Below are positions 1 through 5,076 of a stretch of 6,962 bases of DNA, in pieces. The stretch comes from Candidatus Moraniibacteriota bacterium (lineage in GTDB: Bacteria; Patescibacteriota; Minisyncoccia; Moranbacterales; UBA9337): positions 11,782 through 18,743 of the forward strand of contig DNVQ01000041.1 of assembly GCA_003507475.1 (NCBI GenBank), in the 5' to 3' direction. The translations under genes and the position numbers were made by a program. Each line of letters begins with the position of its first letter. Position 1 is the first letter of the stretch. A model generated the notes under the pieces. That model worked only from the letters and a program-made list of their open reading frames with translations, searched no databases and was not told the origin of the DNA.

Positions 1-797
1 TTATTAATGCAACGGGGTGTCTCGAAGTAACTTCTACTATTTATCCGTATACTGCTTGGAAGGTTCCCTATATCCATAATGCTTTTGAAAATGCAGCTGC
101 GACAGCTGCGGGCGTAGAAACGGCTTATCAAGCGATGAAAAAAAGAGGATTAATGGATAAAAAGATAAAATTTATCGTTTTTGGCGGAGATGGAGGAACT
201 TTTGATATTGGGTTACAATCTTTGTCGGGAATGTTGGAAAGAGGGCACGATGTTTTATACGTGGCTTATGATAATGAAGGCTATATGAATACGGGCGGAC
301 AAAGATCGGGCGCGACTCCGATAGGAGCAAGTATGGAAACTACTCCTGCAGGCAAAAAATCATATGGTAATAGAAACTCTCGTAAAAATATGATGCAGAT
401 AGTGGCTGGGCACGGAGTTAATTATCTAGCTCAAGCCAATGTGGCTTATGTGGAGGATTTAAGAAAAAAAGCCAAGAAGGCACTGGAAACCAAAGGATCA
501 TCATTTCTTTTGGTTTTTCAACCGTGTACCAATGTTTGGAAATTTCCTACTTCGGATTATGTTAAAGTGGGTAAGCTCGCTACAGAAACAAATTATTGGC
601 CGCTTTACGAGATTGAGAATGGAGAATATATATTGAATTTAAAAAATGAAAATCCCAAACAAATAGAAGAATATTTAAAAATTCAAAAAAGATTCAAGCA
701 TCTTTTTGCGCCAGGCAATGAGGAAGTTTTGAAAGGAATTCAGGAAAAAGTAAATGAAAATTGGGAGAAACTTTTGTTGAAGGCTAGCCCTAACTAA
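1..797 (+). CDS. porB: Pyruvate/2-oxoacid:ferredoxin oxidoreductase, beta subunit, 5'-truncated
   Basis: This is the TPP-binding subunit of the cytoplasmic enzyme that converts pyruvate (or another 2-oxoacid) and CoA to acetyl-CoA and CO2, passing electrons to ferredoxin. The frame is open from base 3, so the real start lies left of the window; the ATG at 135 is internal. About 264 residues are visible. They begin with INATGCLEV and a typical PorB stretch (YPYTAWKVPYIHNAF). The TPP/Mg motif follows as GDGGTFDIG (about 183-209) and NTGGQRSGATP (from 288). Two cysteines fit the family's 4Fe-4S ligands: the one in NATGC and the one in FQPCTNVW (about 530). The missing N-terminus should carry the CxxC pair. 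The alpha/gamma subunit gene would be expected upstream but is not visible. No clear terminator follows. Substrate choice between pyruvate and other 2-oxoacids is inferred, not shown. Confidence 0.93.
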   Translation, partial: INATGCLEVTSTIYPYTAWKVPYIHNAFENAAATAAGVETAYQAMKKRGLMDKKIKFIVFGGDGGTFDIGLQSLSGMLERGHDVLYVAYDNEGYMNTGGQRSGATPIGASMETTPAGKKSYGNRNSRKNMMQIVAGHGVNYLAQANVAYVEDLRKKAKKALETKGSSFLLVFQPCTNVWKFPTSDYVKVGKLATETNYWPLYEIENGEYILNLKNENPKQIEEYLKIQKRFKHLFAPGNEEVLKGIQEKVNENWEKLLLKASPN

Positions 798-809
798 TAA
801 ACAATATAC

Positions 810-857
810 AATACTCAATATACATTCAATAATCAATAATTTAATATTTCATAAAAT
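810..857. repeat. Left arm of AT-rich inverted repeat around the DUF559 unit
   Basis: This arm matches the reverse complement of 1411-1473. The 19 bases at 823-841 (cattcaataatcaataatt) are perfectly repeated in inverse orientation at 1426-1444. The match extends with one mismatch back to 816 and with small indels out to about 857. Further out, the submotifs aataaacaatat and aatactcaatat occur in both arms but in swapped order. Together the arms bracket the GC-rich elements and the DUF559 gene. They could be terminal inverted repeats of an inserted unit or two copies of a dispersed spacer repeat. Confidence 0.7.
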
Positions 858-870
858 ATTATAAACTCTT

Positions 871-918
871 TCCCCTCCTCCCCTTGGAAGGGGAGGTGCC
901 CCGATAGGGCGGAGGGGT
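871..918. repeat. GC-rich foldable element left of the DUF559 gene
   Basis: This is a sharply GC-rich island in AT-rich spacer. Stem 1 is cctcccctt (877-885) with aaggggagg (888-896), perfect. Stem 2 is gccc (898-901) with gggc (907-910). An outer stem pairs cccct (872-876) with agggg (913-917), closing a three-way junction. No T-run follows, so it is not a standard terminator. Together with 1318-1400 it frames the DUF559 gene. From memory, similar GC-rich flanks often sit next to stand-alone DUF559 genes in CPR and Bacteroidetes genomes; that is recollection, not a search. Confidence 0.65.
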
Positions 919-954
919 TTGAATAACCTTGATATAATCTCCAATCTATATTTT

Positions 955-1296
955 ATGGAATCACCAAACATAATAAAACAATTAAGAAAAGTATTGAGAA
1001 AAAATTCAACTCCTCAAGAAATAATTCTATGGTCAAGACTGGAGAAGAAACAGCTGGGTTATAAATTTAGAAGGCAACACTCTTTTGATAATTATATAGT
1101 AGATTTTTATTGTAAGGAGAAGAGTTTGATTATAGAAGTGGATGGTTGGCAACACAAAGAAGAATTTAGTGGAGAAAGGGAAAAAATAAGAACTGAATTT
1201 TTAGAAAACAAAGGATTTAACGTTTTGAGATTTTGGAATAATGAAATAAATAACAATTTAGAGGGTGTAATTTTAAGAATTAAAGAATATTTATAG
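955..1296 (+). CDS. Stand-alone DUF559 domain protein (Vsr-like nuclease fold)
   Basis: This 113-residue protein is a single DUF559 domain, a family related in fold to very-short-patch-repair (Vsr) and PD-(D/E)XK endonucleases. Visible landmarks are NSTPQEIILW with E22, the core GYKFRRQHSFDNYIVDFYC with D50, IIEVDGWQH with E61, D63 and H67, and the C-terminal GFNVLRFWNNEI. The acidic residues line up with the expected metal-binding centre, so it may be an active nuclease, but substrate and role are unknown. I chose ATG 955 because it gives the family's usual short N-terminus. A TTG at 919 would add 12 residues, but it lies inside the GC-rich element with a GGAGG only three bases upstream, too close to be convincing. 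The gene stands alone, with no methylase or repair partner, and is framed by two repeat layers, which suggests a small mobile or repeat-associated unit. Length is normal and no break is seen. Confidence 0.85.
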   Translation: MESPNIIKQLRKVLRKNSTPQEIILWSRLEKKQLGYKFRRQHSFDNYIVDFYCKEKSLIIEVDGWQHKEEFSGEREKIRTEFLENKGFNVLRFWNNEINNNLEGVILRIKEYL

Positions 1297-1317
1297 TTAA
1301 CTAATTTAAAAAAGAAA

Positions 1318-1400
1318 CCCCCTCTGTCCTGCTCGCCTCGCTGAAGCTGGTGCGAAGCGGGCTGGACATCTCCCCCTTGAGTACAAGAGGGGAGAGGGTG
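1318..1400. repeat. GC-rich foldable element right of the DUF559 gene
   Basis: This element can fold as a three-way junction. The outer stem is ccctct (1320-1325) with agaggg (1393-1398). Arm 1 is a long imperfect stem of about 1326-1341 with 1352-1367, starting gtcc/ggac and containing one G-T wobble plus two mismatches. Arm 2 is tctcccc (1369-1375) with ggggaga (1389-1395), closing toward cttg (1376-1379) with caag (1384-1387). Arm 2 and the outer stem share bases 1393-1395, so they compete at the junction. The right edge read backwards (ccaccctctcccctc) loosely resembles the left element, so the pair may be imperfect terminal inverted repeats. It could also serve as a factor-independent stop for the DUF559 transcript, although no T-run follows. 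Confidence 0.65.
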
Positions 1401-1410
1401 GATAATTAAA

Positions 1411-1473
1411 ATTTTATTGAATATTAATTATTGATTATTGAATGCATATTGTTTATTGGATATTGAGTATTTT
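1411..1473. repeat. Right arm of AT-rich inverted repeat around the DUF559 unit
   Basis: This is the inverse counterpart of 810-857, with a perfect 19-base core at 1426-1444 and a partly matching extension on both sides. It ends just before the tRNA fragment at 1481. An open frame starting at 1438 runs through this repeat and the tRNAs and is not a gene. Confidence 0.7.
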
Positions 1474-1480
1474 AAAGATG

Positions 1481-1551
1481 AGCCGAGAATGAGATTTGAA
1501 CTCACGACCTACACGTGGAGTTTATCCGCCTTTGGCGGAAGTGTGCTGAGC
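1481..1551 (-). pseudogene. 3' part of a broken tRNA (tRNA-Thr-like), with palindrome insertion
   Basis: Read on the minus strand, this ends as a textbook tRNA: variable bases AGGTC, T-stem GTGAG, loop TTCAAAT, T-stem CTCAT, acceptor TCTCGGC (1488-1482) and discriminator T (1481). Upstream, ACTCC-ACGTGT-AGGTC resembles the anticodon region ACTCGTA-ACGCGT-AGGCC of the neighbouring tRNA-Thr, but two loop bases are gone. The anticodon stem is split by a GC palindrome (1525-1539), leaving ACAC (1544-1541) and GTGT (1514-1511) far apart. The D-arm is reduced to GCTCAGC (1551-1545), overlapping the tRNA-Thr 3' end. No 5' acceptor lies next to it; its exact complement is at 1734-1740. With no usable anticodon loop it is probably a pseudogene of a tRNA-Thr paralogue. 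Confidence 0.65.
1525..1539. repeat. Short GC palindrome tccgcc-ttt-ggcgga
   Basis: This is a perfect 6-bp stem with a 3-base loop in an AT-rich region. It lies exactly where the anticodon stem of the broken tRNA is interrupted. Palindromes of this tccgcc/ggcgga type recur as dispersed repeats in Parcubacteria-like genomes (general recollection). A related one is at 1697-1728. Confidence 0.6.
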
Positions 1552-1621
1552 CGTCTATCGGGATTGAACCGATGGCCTACGCGTTACGAGTGCGTCGCTC
1601 TACCAACTGAGCTAAGACGGC
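1549..1621 (-). tRNA. tRNA-Thr (anticodon CGT)
   Basis: This is a complete 73-base cloverleaf on the minus strand. The acceptor GCCGTCT pairs 7/7 with AGACGGC. The D-arm is GCTC-AGTTGGTA-GAGC, the anticodon loop CTCGTAA gives anticodon CGT (reads ACG), the variable region is AGGCC, and the T-arm is ATCGG-TTCAATC-CCGAT with a perfect stem. The discriminator is T, and CCA is not encoded because the following bases are CAG. One oddity is an A·C mismatch closing the anticodon loop (positions 31/39). The gene lies between the two ends of another tRNA, and its last base overlaps that tRNA's residual D-arm (GCTCA, 1551-1547). Confidence 0.93.
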
Positions 1622-1645
1622 ATATTCAAATGTATATTATGTAAT

Positions 1646-1668
1646 ATTATATTTATTATTTTATAACA
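1646..1668 (-). promoter_or_regulatory. Possible -10 region for tRNA-Thr
   Basis: On the minus strand TGTTATAAA (1668-1660) fits an extended -10 (TGn plus TATAAA), and a second TATAAT lies at 1651-1646. Either would start transcription about 18-32 bases before the tRNA 5' end at 1621. No convincing -35 is seen. In such AT-rich spacer, chance matches are likely. Confidence 0.3.
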
Positions 1669-1696
1669 CTTGATTGCATTTTGGATAAGATCTACT

Positions 1697-1728
1697 TCCG
1701 CCATCCGCCAGCTGGTCGGAGGCGGATG
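1697..1728. repeat. GC-rich palindromic dispersed-type repeat
   Basis: catccgcc (1702-1709) pairs perfectly with ggcggatg (1721-1728) around an 11-base loop. An alternative fold pairs tccg (1704-1707) with cgga (1717-1720) around the palindrome ccagctgg. A second tccgcc copy sits at 1697-1702. On the minus strand it directly follows the tRNA-like start at 1740-1727, so it may mark the point where that tRNA was broken. Confidence 0.6.
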
Positions 1729-1740
1729 AGCTATCTCGGC
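1727..1740 (-). pseudogene. 5' end of a broken tRNA (acceptor strand plus D-arm start)
   Basis: The minus strand reads GCCGAGATAGCTCA: a 7-base acceptor strand, T8, A9, D-stem GCTC and A14, which is a canonical tRNA start. GCCGAGA is the exact complement of TCTCGGC at 1488-1482, the 3' acceptor strand of the fragment at 1481-1551. Normal sequence stops after A14, where the GC palindrome begins. The five bases tgagc recur at 1547-1551 and 1727-1731, flanking the intervening segment that carries the intact tRNA-Thr. The fragment is short, so the call depends on this pairing and context. Confidence 0.55.
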
Positions 1741-1820
1741 TTATGGCGTTAATACAAATAGTATTGTAATATATAAATAATTAAATTTCAAATTAATAAT
1801 TAATTAAGTTGCTGAAAAAT

Positions 1821-2558
1821 ATGGAAATAATAATAGGCATTGCAGTTTTTATCGTATTGATTTCAATCAAGCAGATTAATCAATATGAAAGAGGGGTTAA
1901 GTTTACAATTGGTAAGTATGTGGGAATTATGGAGCCAGGTTGGAGATTGGTTATTCCTATTTTTCAAAGTTATCAAAAGGTAGACATGCGAATTAAGGCG
2001 GTAGATGTGCCCGATCAAGAAGCAATTACCAAAGATAATATTTCAGTTAAAGTTAATGCGGTTATTTATTATAAGGTGCAAGATGCTAATAAAGCTATTA
2101 TTGAAGTAGAAAACTTTTTCTATGCAGTGAGTCAGCTTGCTCAAACCACCATGCGAAATGTGGTGGGGGAAGTCAATCTGGATGAACTGCTTTCCAATCG
2201 AGACACGATTGCAGAAAAAATTAGAAGCATTGTGGACGCAGCTACTGATGCTTGGGGGATTAAGGTGAACTCAGTAGAGCTTAAGGATGTAAACCTTCCC
2301 GAAGAAATGAAAAGAGTAATTGGCAAGCAAGCAGAAGCCGAGAGAGAGAAACGTTCAGTTATTATTAAAGCTGAAGGAGAGGTGATTGCAGCTGAAAACT
2401 TAGCCAAAGCGGCCAACACCTTGGCTGCTTCCAATGGAGCTCTTCACTTGCGAACCTTAAGCACCATTAATGACGTAAGTTCAGATCAGTCCAACACCAT
2501 AGTGTTTGCTTTACCGATAGAAGTTTTGAGAGCAATAGAGGGAATGAATAGAAAATAA
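1821..2558 (+). CDS. Slipin/stomatin-family SPFH membrane protein
   Basis: This 245-residue protein has the usual length and order of the slipin branch of SPFH proteins, which oligomerise on the membrane and organise microdomains or modulate proteases; its exact role here is unknown. A short N-terminal hydrophobic segment (residues about 2-16, EIIIGIAVFIVLISI) anchors it. The SPFH domain follows, with YERGVKFTIGKY, PGWRLVIP (39-46), DVPDQEAITKDNISVKVNAVIYYKV, and the RNVVGEVNLDELLSNRDTI and GIKVNSVELKDVNLP signatures. An Ala/Glu-rich helix (EMKRVIGKQAEAEREKR onward, about 167-205) is the typical coiled coil, and the tail ends in IVFALPIEVL. ATG 1821 is chosen over a TTG at 1809 because the TTG adds only LKN before the same helix; neither has a strong ribosome binding site. 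Slipins often pair with an NfeD-type protein, but none is present: a tRNA locus lies upstream and a terminator follows immediately. Confidence 0.92.
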   Translation: MEIIIGIAVFIVLISIKQINQYERGVKFTIGKYVGIMEPGWRLVIPIFQSYQKVDMRIKAVDVPDQEAITKDNISVKVNAVIYYKVQDANKAIIEVENFFYAVSQLAQTTMRNVVGEVNLDELLSNRDTIAEKIRSIVDAATDAWGIKVNSVELKDVNLPEEMKRVIGKQAEAEREKRSVIIKAEGEVIAAENLAKAANTLAASNGALHLRTLSTINDVSSDQSNTIVFALPIEVLRAIEGMNRK

Positions 2559-2576
2559 GTTAAAAACTTTCAAATA

Positions 2577-2609
2577 AAAAAACAACTCTTAAGAATGGAG
2601 TTGTTTTTT
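2577..2609 (+). terminator. Intrinsic terminator after the slipin gene
   Basis: A 12-bp stem pairs 2577-2588 (A-run plus caactc) with 2598-2609 (gagttg plus six T), around a 9-base loop. It starts 18 bases after the stop codon. The A-run/T-run symmetry would let it work in both directions. A near copy follows the first TPR gene. Confidence 0.85.
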
Positions 2610-2650
2610 ATTGTTTAATTAAAAAATTTGGAAAATAGCAGATATAGTCA

Positions 2651-2724
2651 TTAAGTCAATGGTCATCAGTCAATTAAAGTTAAAATATATTTCGATGACT
2701 GGTTACAGATGACCGATGACTTAA
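2651..2724. repeat. Long inverted repeat, copy 1
   Basis: Arm 2651-2667 pairs with 2708-2724 over 17 positions, with one mismatch and one possible G-U, based on gtcatc/gatgac units. The equivalent stem at 5077-5136 is kept, including a compensatory G-C to A-T change (2661:2714 versus 5084:5129). It lies between a terminator and a promoter, so it is more likely to act as DNA than as RNA unless transcription reads through. Confidence 0.6.
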
Positions 2725-2819
2725 AATTTTTCAGCGCCTCCACTTATAATGTACAATTCATGATTTAATGATTTAATACTTTTATTTTATGTTTTATACT
2801 TCATGCTCCATGACTCTCC

Positions 2820-2847
2820 TTGCATTCAAATTCTTTTATGGTATAAT
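2820..2847 (+). promoter_or_regulatory. Extended -10 promoter of the first TPR gene
   Basis: TGGTATAAT (2839-2847) is a perfect extended -10. A weak -35, ttgcat (2820-2825), lies 16 bases upstream. The same arrangement is conserved in the second copy at 5221-5248. Transcription should start near 2854, giving a leader of about 115 bases. Confidence 0.75.
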
Positions 2848-2908
2848 AAATTAAATTAAAAAACTTAAACAAAATAAAAAATCCCGGTTAAATATTATGG
2901 ATTATCAT

Positions 2909-2934
2909 AATTTAACAGTTTACCCTGTTAAATT
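2909..2934 (+). promoter_or_regulatory. Leader hairpin of the first TPR gene
   Basis: aatttaacag (2909-2918) and ctgttaaatt (2925-2934) form a perfect 10-bp stem with a 6-base loop in the 5' leader. No T-run follows, so it is not a terminator. It overlaps by three bases a smaller stem, attatg/cataat (2894-2899 with 2906-2911), so the two are mutually exclusive. The second TPR gene lacks this insertion. Role unknown: mRNA stability or translation control are possibilities. Confidence 0.5.
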
Positions 2935-2958
2935 GAAGTAACTGGAAAAATATTTAAT

Positions 2959-2964
2959 GGGGGA
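2959..2964 (+). promoter_or_regulatory. Ribosome binding site fixing the start at 2972
   Basis: GGGGGA lies seven bases before ATG 2972. The second TPR gene has GGGA (5321-5324) at the same distance before ATG 5332, and both proteins then begin MQNKK. The in-frame ATG at 2957 overlaps this site and is therefore unlikely. Confidence 0.65.
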
Positions 2965-2971
2965 CAAAAAT

Positions 2972-4942
2972 ATGCAAAATAAAAAAGTTGTAGTAGTGGT
3001 TGCGCTTTTTCTGTTGTTTTTTATGGGAACATATATTTTTGTTTCTCAGAAAAAAATAGAAGAAAATAATTTCGAGAAGAATGATGTTAATAAGAGTGAT
3101 GTGGTTTTTGATGAAAAAACAAAAACGCTTGATTATGCATTGTCTCTTGCGAACAAGGGTAGTTTGGAGTTTAGGGAAAAAGAATTCGGACAACCGGCAG
3201 TTGTTATTTTTGAGAAAATTTTAAAAGATGAGCCAAATAATATTCAGGCTTTACTTGGTATTGGTTATGCATATGAAGTAATGGAGGAATACGGAAAGGC
3301 TCTGGGTTATTATAATCAAGCTTTGGAGCTGGAGCCTAAAAATGTCCTTGTTCATAATAGAATCGGGCATATGTATGATTTGAGTGAAGAAATAGACAAG
3401 GCTGAACCATTTTACAGAAAGGCGTTGGAGATAAATCCAGATTTTATTGATGCAAAAATTAATATTGCCAGGGTTTATTTGCGTCAAAATAAAAATGAAG
3501 AAGCGACGGATATTTTGAAAGAGGTATATAGTGGTCAAGTTATGAACAATAGAACCAAGGCCGAGATTGGATATCTTTTATTTGCAAACGCTTTCGATGG
3601 TGGGGACTATGAGCGGGCGAAGATATATATAGAAGAAGCAAGAAAAAGTGATCCGACATTGCCAATGGTTTGGGTGGGAATGGGTATGTCAAAATTGTAT
3701 GAAGTTAGAAAATTATCTTCTCCTGATGGTACTATAAAATTATTTGAAGAATCTTTGGGATATTTTGATAAAGCGGCAAAATTATACAACTATCAAACAG
3801 CTGCTTACTACTGGAAGGGACGAGCAGTTATGTTAACCGGTGATTATGCCAATGCAGTTATCTTGTTTGAGACAGCAAAAGAAGTGGTTGGGAAGGATAT
3901 TACCTTAATGCATGATCAAAGAATAAAATTTGAGGAAGAAATAAACTCGTATTTAGCAGAGGCTAAGAAAAAGACAACAAAAAAAACATCTTTTTTTAGA
4001 GATTTTTTCATCAAAACGGCTAATGCTGCAGCTTGTTGTAGCTATTGGTCAGGTGGTGTGAATCATAATACATGCCAACAATGGTGCACAACCCAAGCAG
4101 AGGAAAATGCTATATATCTTCAACTAGTTGCTGGAACGGGAGACCACAGTGCCACTGTTAGTGGAAATACGGTAGTTTGTGTTAATGGAGCTAGTGCGAC
4201 GTATGTTCCAATTGCTGATCCGCCATCCGATCCCCCACCTCCACCTCCACCAACACCAGTCAATGGAGAGTGTAGCGCTTCTGTATCTGCTGCTAGGACT
4301 TATGATGCTTCGGCAACAACCTGGATAGGTGATTGGTGCAGCAAAGGAAACGCATCATTTCCAAGTGGTACTCCGAATTTTCCAGATTATGGGCAAACTA
4401 CTGTTAACTGGAGTTGTTCAGGTAGTAATGGAGGAACTCCTGCAACTTGCAATGCAAGTAGAAAATTTTCTACGCCTACTGTTGATTTGACGATTGGTTT
4501 AGACGGAGCAAATTTTTCTAACGGTCCTATTAATGTAAATCGAGATACTCAGAATGTGCATCTCAAGTGGGTAACTGATGCAACTACTTGTACAAAATCT
4601 GGTTATTGGGGCAGTGGGGCAATAATTAGTTCAGGATTATTCCAAACAGCACCAGATCCATCAGGTCCATATCCTAATAAATTTTCTAACTATGCAATTG
4701 ATTGTTATAACAGTAATGGAAATGGTGCATTAGACTCAATTCATAGCACTGATAGTGTTAGATCAAATATTGTTTGTACTCCAGGAGTAACTAGGACAGG
4801 TTGCGAAAAAGAATGTGGTTTACCGAGTGACACCGGGATTCAAAGAGAAACTTTTTCTGGTTGTAACTATGTGGATACTCTCTATAATTGTGATTATTCT
4901 GCTTGCCCAATAACTAGCGAATGGAAAGAAGTGAGACCATAA
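2972..4942 (+). CDS. Membrane-anchored TPR protein fused to a Cys-rich/Ig-like extracellular module
   Basis: This 656-residue protein begins MQNKK and has one membrane helix (about 6-24); by the positive-inside rule the rest should face outside. Residues 58-190 hold about four regular TPR motifs, for example QALLGIGYAYEVMEEYGKAL, followed by less regular helical repeats to about 330. A Lys-rich stretch and FFRDFFIKTANAAACC (341-356) resemble the end of a signal peptide, now internal. After it come Cys pairs (355, 356, 368, 372, 403), a seven-proline hinge (421-427), a domain ending WSCSGSNGGTPATC (480-493), an Ig-like stretch (about 501-600) with LKWVTDATTCTKSGYW, and a six-Cys tail. The TPR part suggests protein binding at the cell surface; the C-terminus suggests a disulfide-stabilised surface structure. 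No enzyme motif is seen. Start 2972 is supported by the ribosome binding site and the paralogue. Specific function unknown. Confidence 0.85.
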   Translation: MQNKKVVVVVALFLLFFMGTYIFVSQKKIEENNFEKNDVNKSDVVFDEKTKTLDYALSLANKGSLEFREKEFGQPAVVIFEKILKDEPNNIQALLGIGYAYEVMEEYGKALGYYNQALELEPKNVLVHNRIGHMYDLSEEIDKAEPFYRKALEINPDFIDAKINIARVYLRQNKNEEATDILKEVYSGQVMNNRTKAEIGYLLFANAFDGGDYERAKIYIEEARKSDPTLPMVWVGMGMSKLYEVRKLSSPDGTIKLFEESLGYFDKAAKLYNYQTAAYYWKGRAVMLTGDYANAVILFETAKEVVGKDITLMHDQRIKFEEEINSYLAEAKKKTTKKTSFFRDFFIKTANAAACCSYWSGGVNHNTCQQWCTTQAEENAIYLQLVAGTGDHSATVSGNTVVCVNGASATYVPIADPPSDPPPPPPPTPVNGECSASVSAARTYDASATTWIGDWCSKGNASFPSGTPNFPDYGQTTVNWSCSGSNGGTPATCNASRKFSTPTVDLTIGLDGANFSNGPINVNRDTQNVHLKWVTDATTCTKSGYWGSGAIISSGLFQTAPDPSGPYPNKFSNYAIDCYNSNGNGALDSIHSTDSVRSNIVCTPGVTRTGCEKECGLPSDTGIQRETFSGCNYVDTLYNCDYSACPITSEWKEVRP

Positions 4943-4966
4943 AGATTGAGAAAAACTTTCAAATAA

Positions 4967-4997
4967 AAAAACAACTCTAGAAAATGGAGTTGTTTTT
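4967..4997 (+). terminator. Intrinsic terminator after the first TPR gene
   Basis: An 11-bp stem pairs 4967-4977 with 4987-4997 around a 9-base loop and is followed by another T-rich run. It matches the terminator after the slipin gene, with changes confined to the loop and tail. It separates the two TPR genes into different transcripts. Confidence 0.85.
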
Positions 4998-5076
4998 ATT
5001 TTTTTAAATTTTAGGAATGTATGAATTTAGGATTTTGGTAATTTAGAAAATGATAAATATAGCCATCAAATTAACT

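Larger units (their letters stand above)
2562..3007 (+). repeat. Duplicated regulatory block, copy 1
   Basis: This 413-base spacer plus the first codons of the downstream gene is repeated at 4951-5367. Shared identical blocks include 28 bases at 2562-2589 (4951-4978), 20 bases around the -10 at 2834-2853 (5235-5254), 22 bases at 2859-2880 (5260-5281), and the stretch around the start codon. In between the copies align with small indels. Order in each copy: terminator of the preceding gene, AT-rich spacer, long inverted repeat, low-complexity tract, promoter, leader, ribosome binding site, and codons for MQNKK plus a Val/Ile run. Copy 1 has roughly 40 extra leader bases forming a hairpin. Confidence 0.85.

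Noticed and set aside
1438..1644. Open frame of 68 codons on the plus strand
   Set aside because: It runs antisense through the tRNA-Thr and the tRNA fragment and begins inside an AT-rich repeat; it is a by-product of tRNA sequence.
1522..1688. Pairing of TTATCC with GGATAA (minus strand) as a remaining tRNA stem
   Set aside because: It is only six bases in AT-rich sequence, it does not produce a valid anticodon loop, and it conflicts with the better ACAC/GTGT assignment.
1481..1740. tmRNA, or a tRNA with a group I intron
   Set aside because: The middle is a complete tRNA-Thr cloverleaf, no tag-peptide frame is evident, the 5' end has a normal TAGCTCA D-arm start, and no intron core or anticodon-loop junction is recognisable.
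2141..2434. Minus-strand open frame of 97 codons
   Set aside because: It lies entirely within the slipin gene, whose protein has clear family signatures.
2726..2830. Short tandem AT-rich motifs (atgatttaat, ttttatg) as a CRISPR or iteron array
   Set aside because: Units are irregular, very short and without unique spacers; they are low-complexity spacer shared by both regulatory-block copies.
2957..2971. ATG 2957 as the start of the first TPR gene
   Set aside because: It overlaps the GGGGGA ribosome binding site, and the paralogue starts at the equivalent of 2972.
2954..3789. Three minus-strand open frames (2954-3193, 3251-3538, 3607-3789)
   Set aside because: All are shadows of the first TPR gene; they show no family resemblance and have low-complexity Phe/Ile/Asn composition.
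4020..4040. Lipoprotein lipobox at NAAAC
   Set aside because: It lies about 350 residues inside the protein without a proper hydrophobic core, so lipid attachment there is not credible.
4218..4260. Proline-codon run as a possible slippage or repeat-expansion site
   Set aside because: Codons are mixed (ccc, cca, cct) and the frame is open on both sides; it reads as an ordinary proline hinge.
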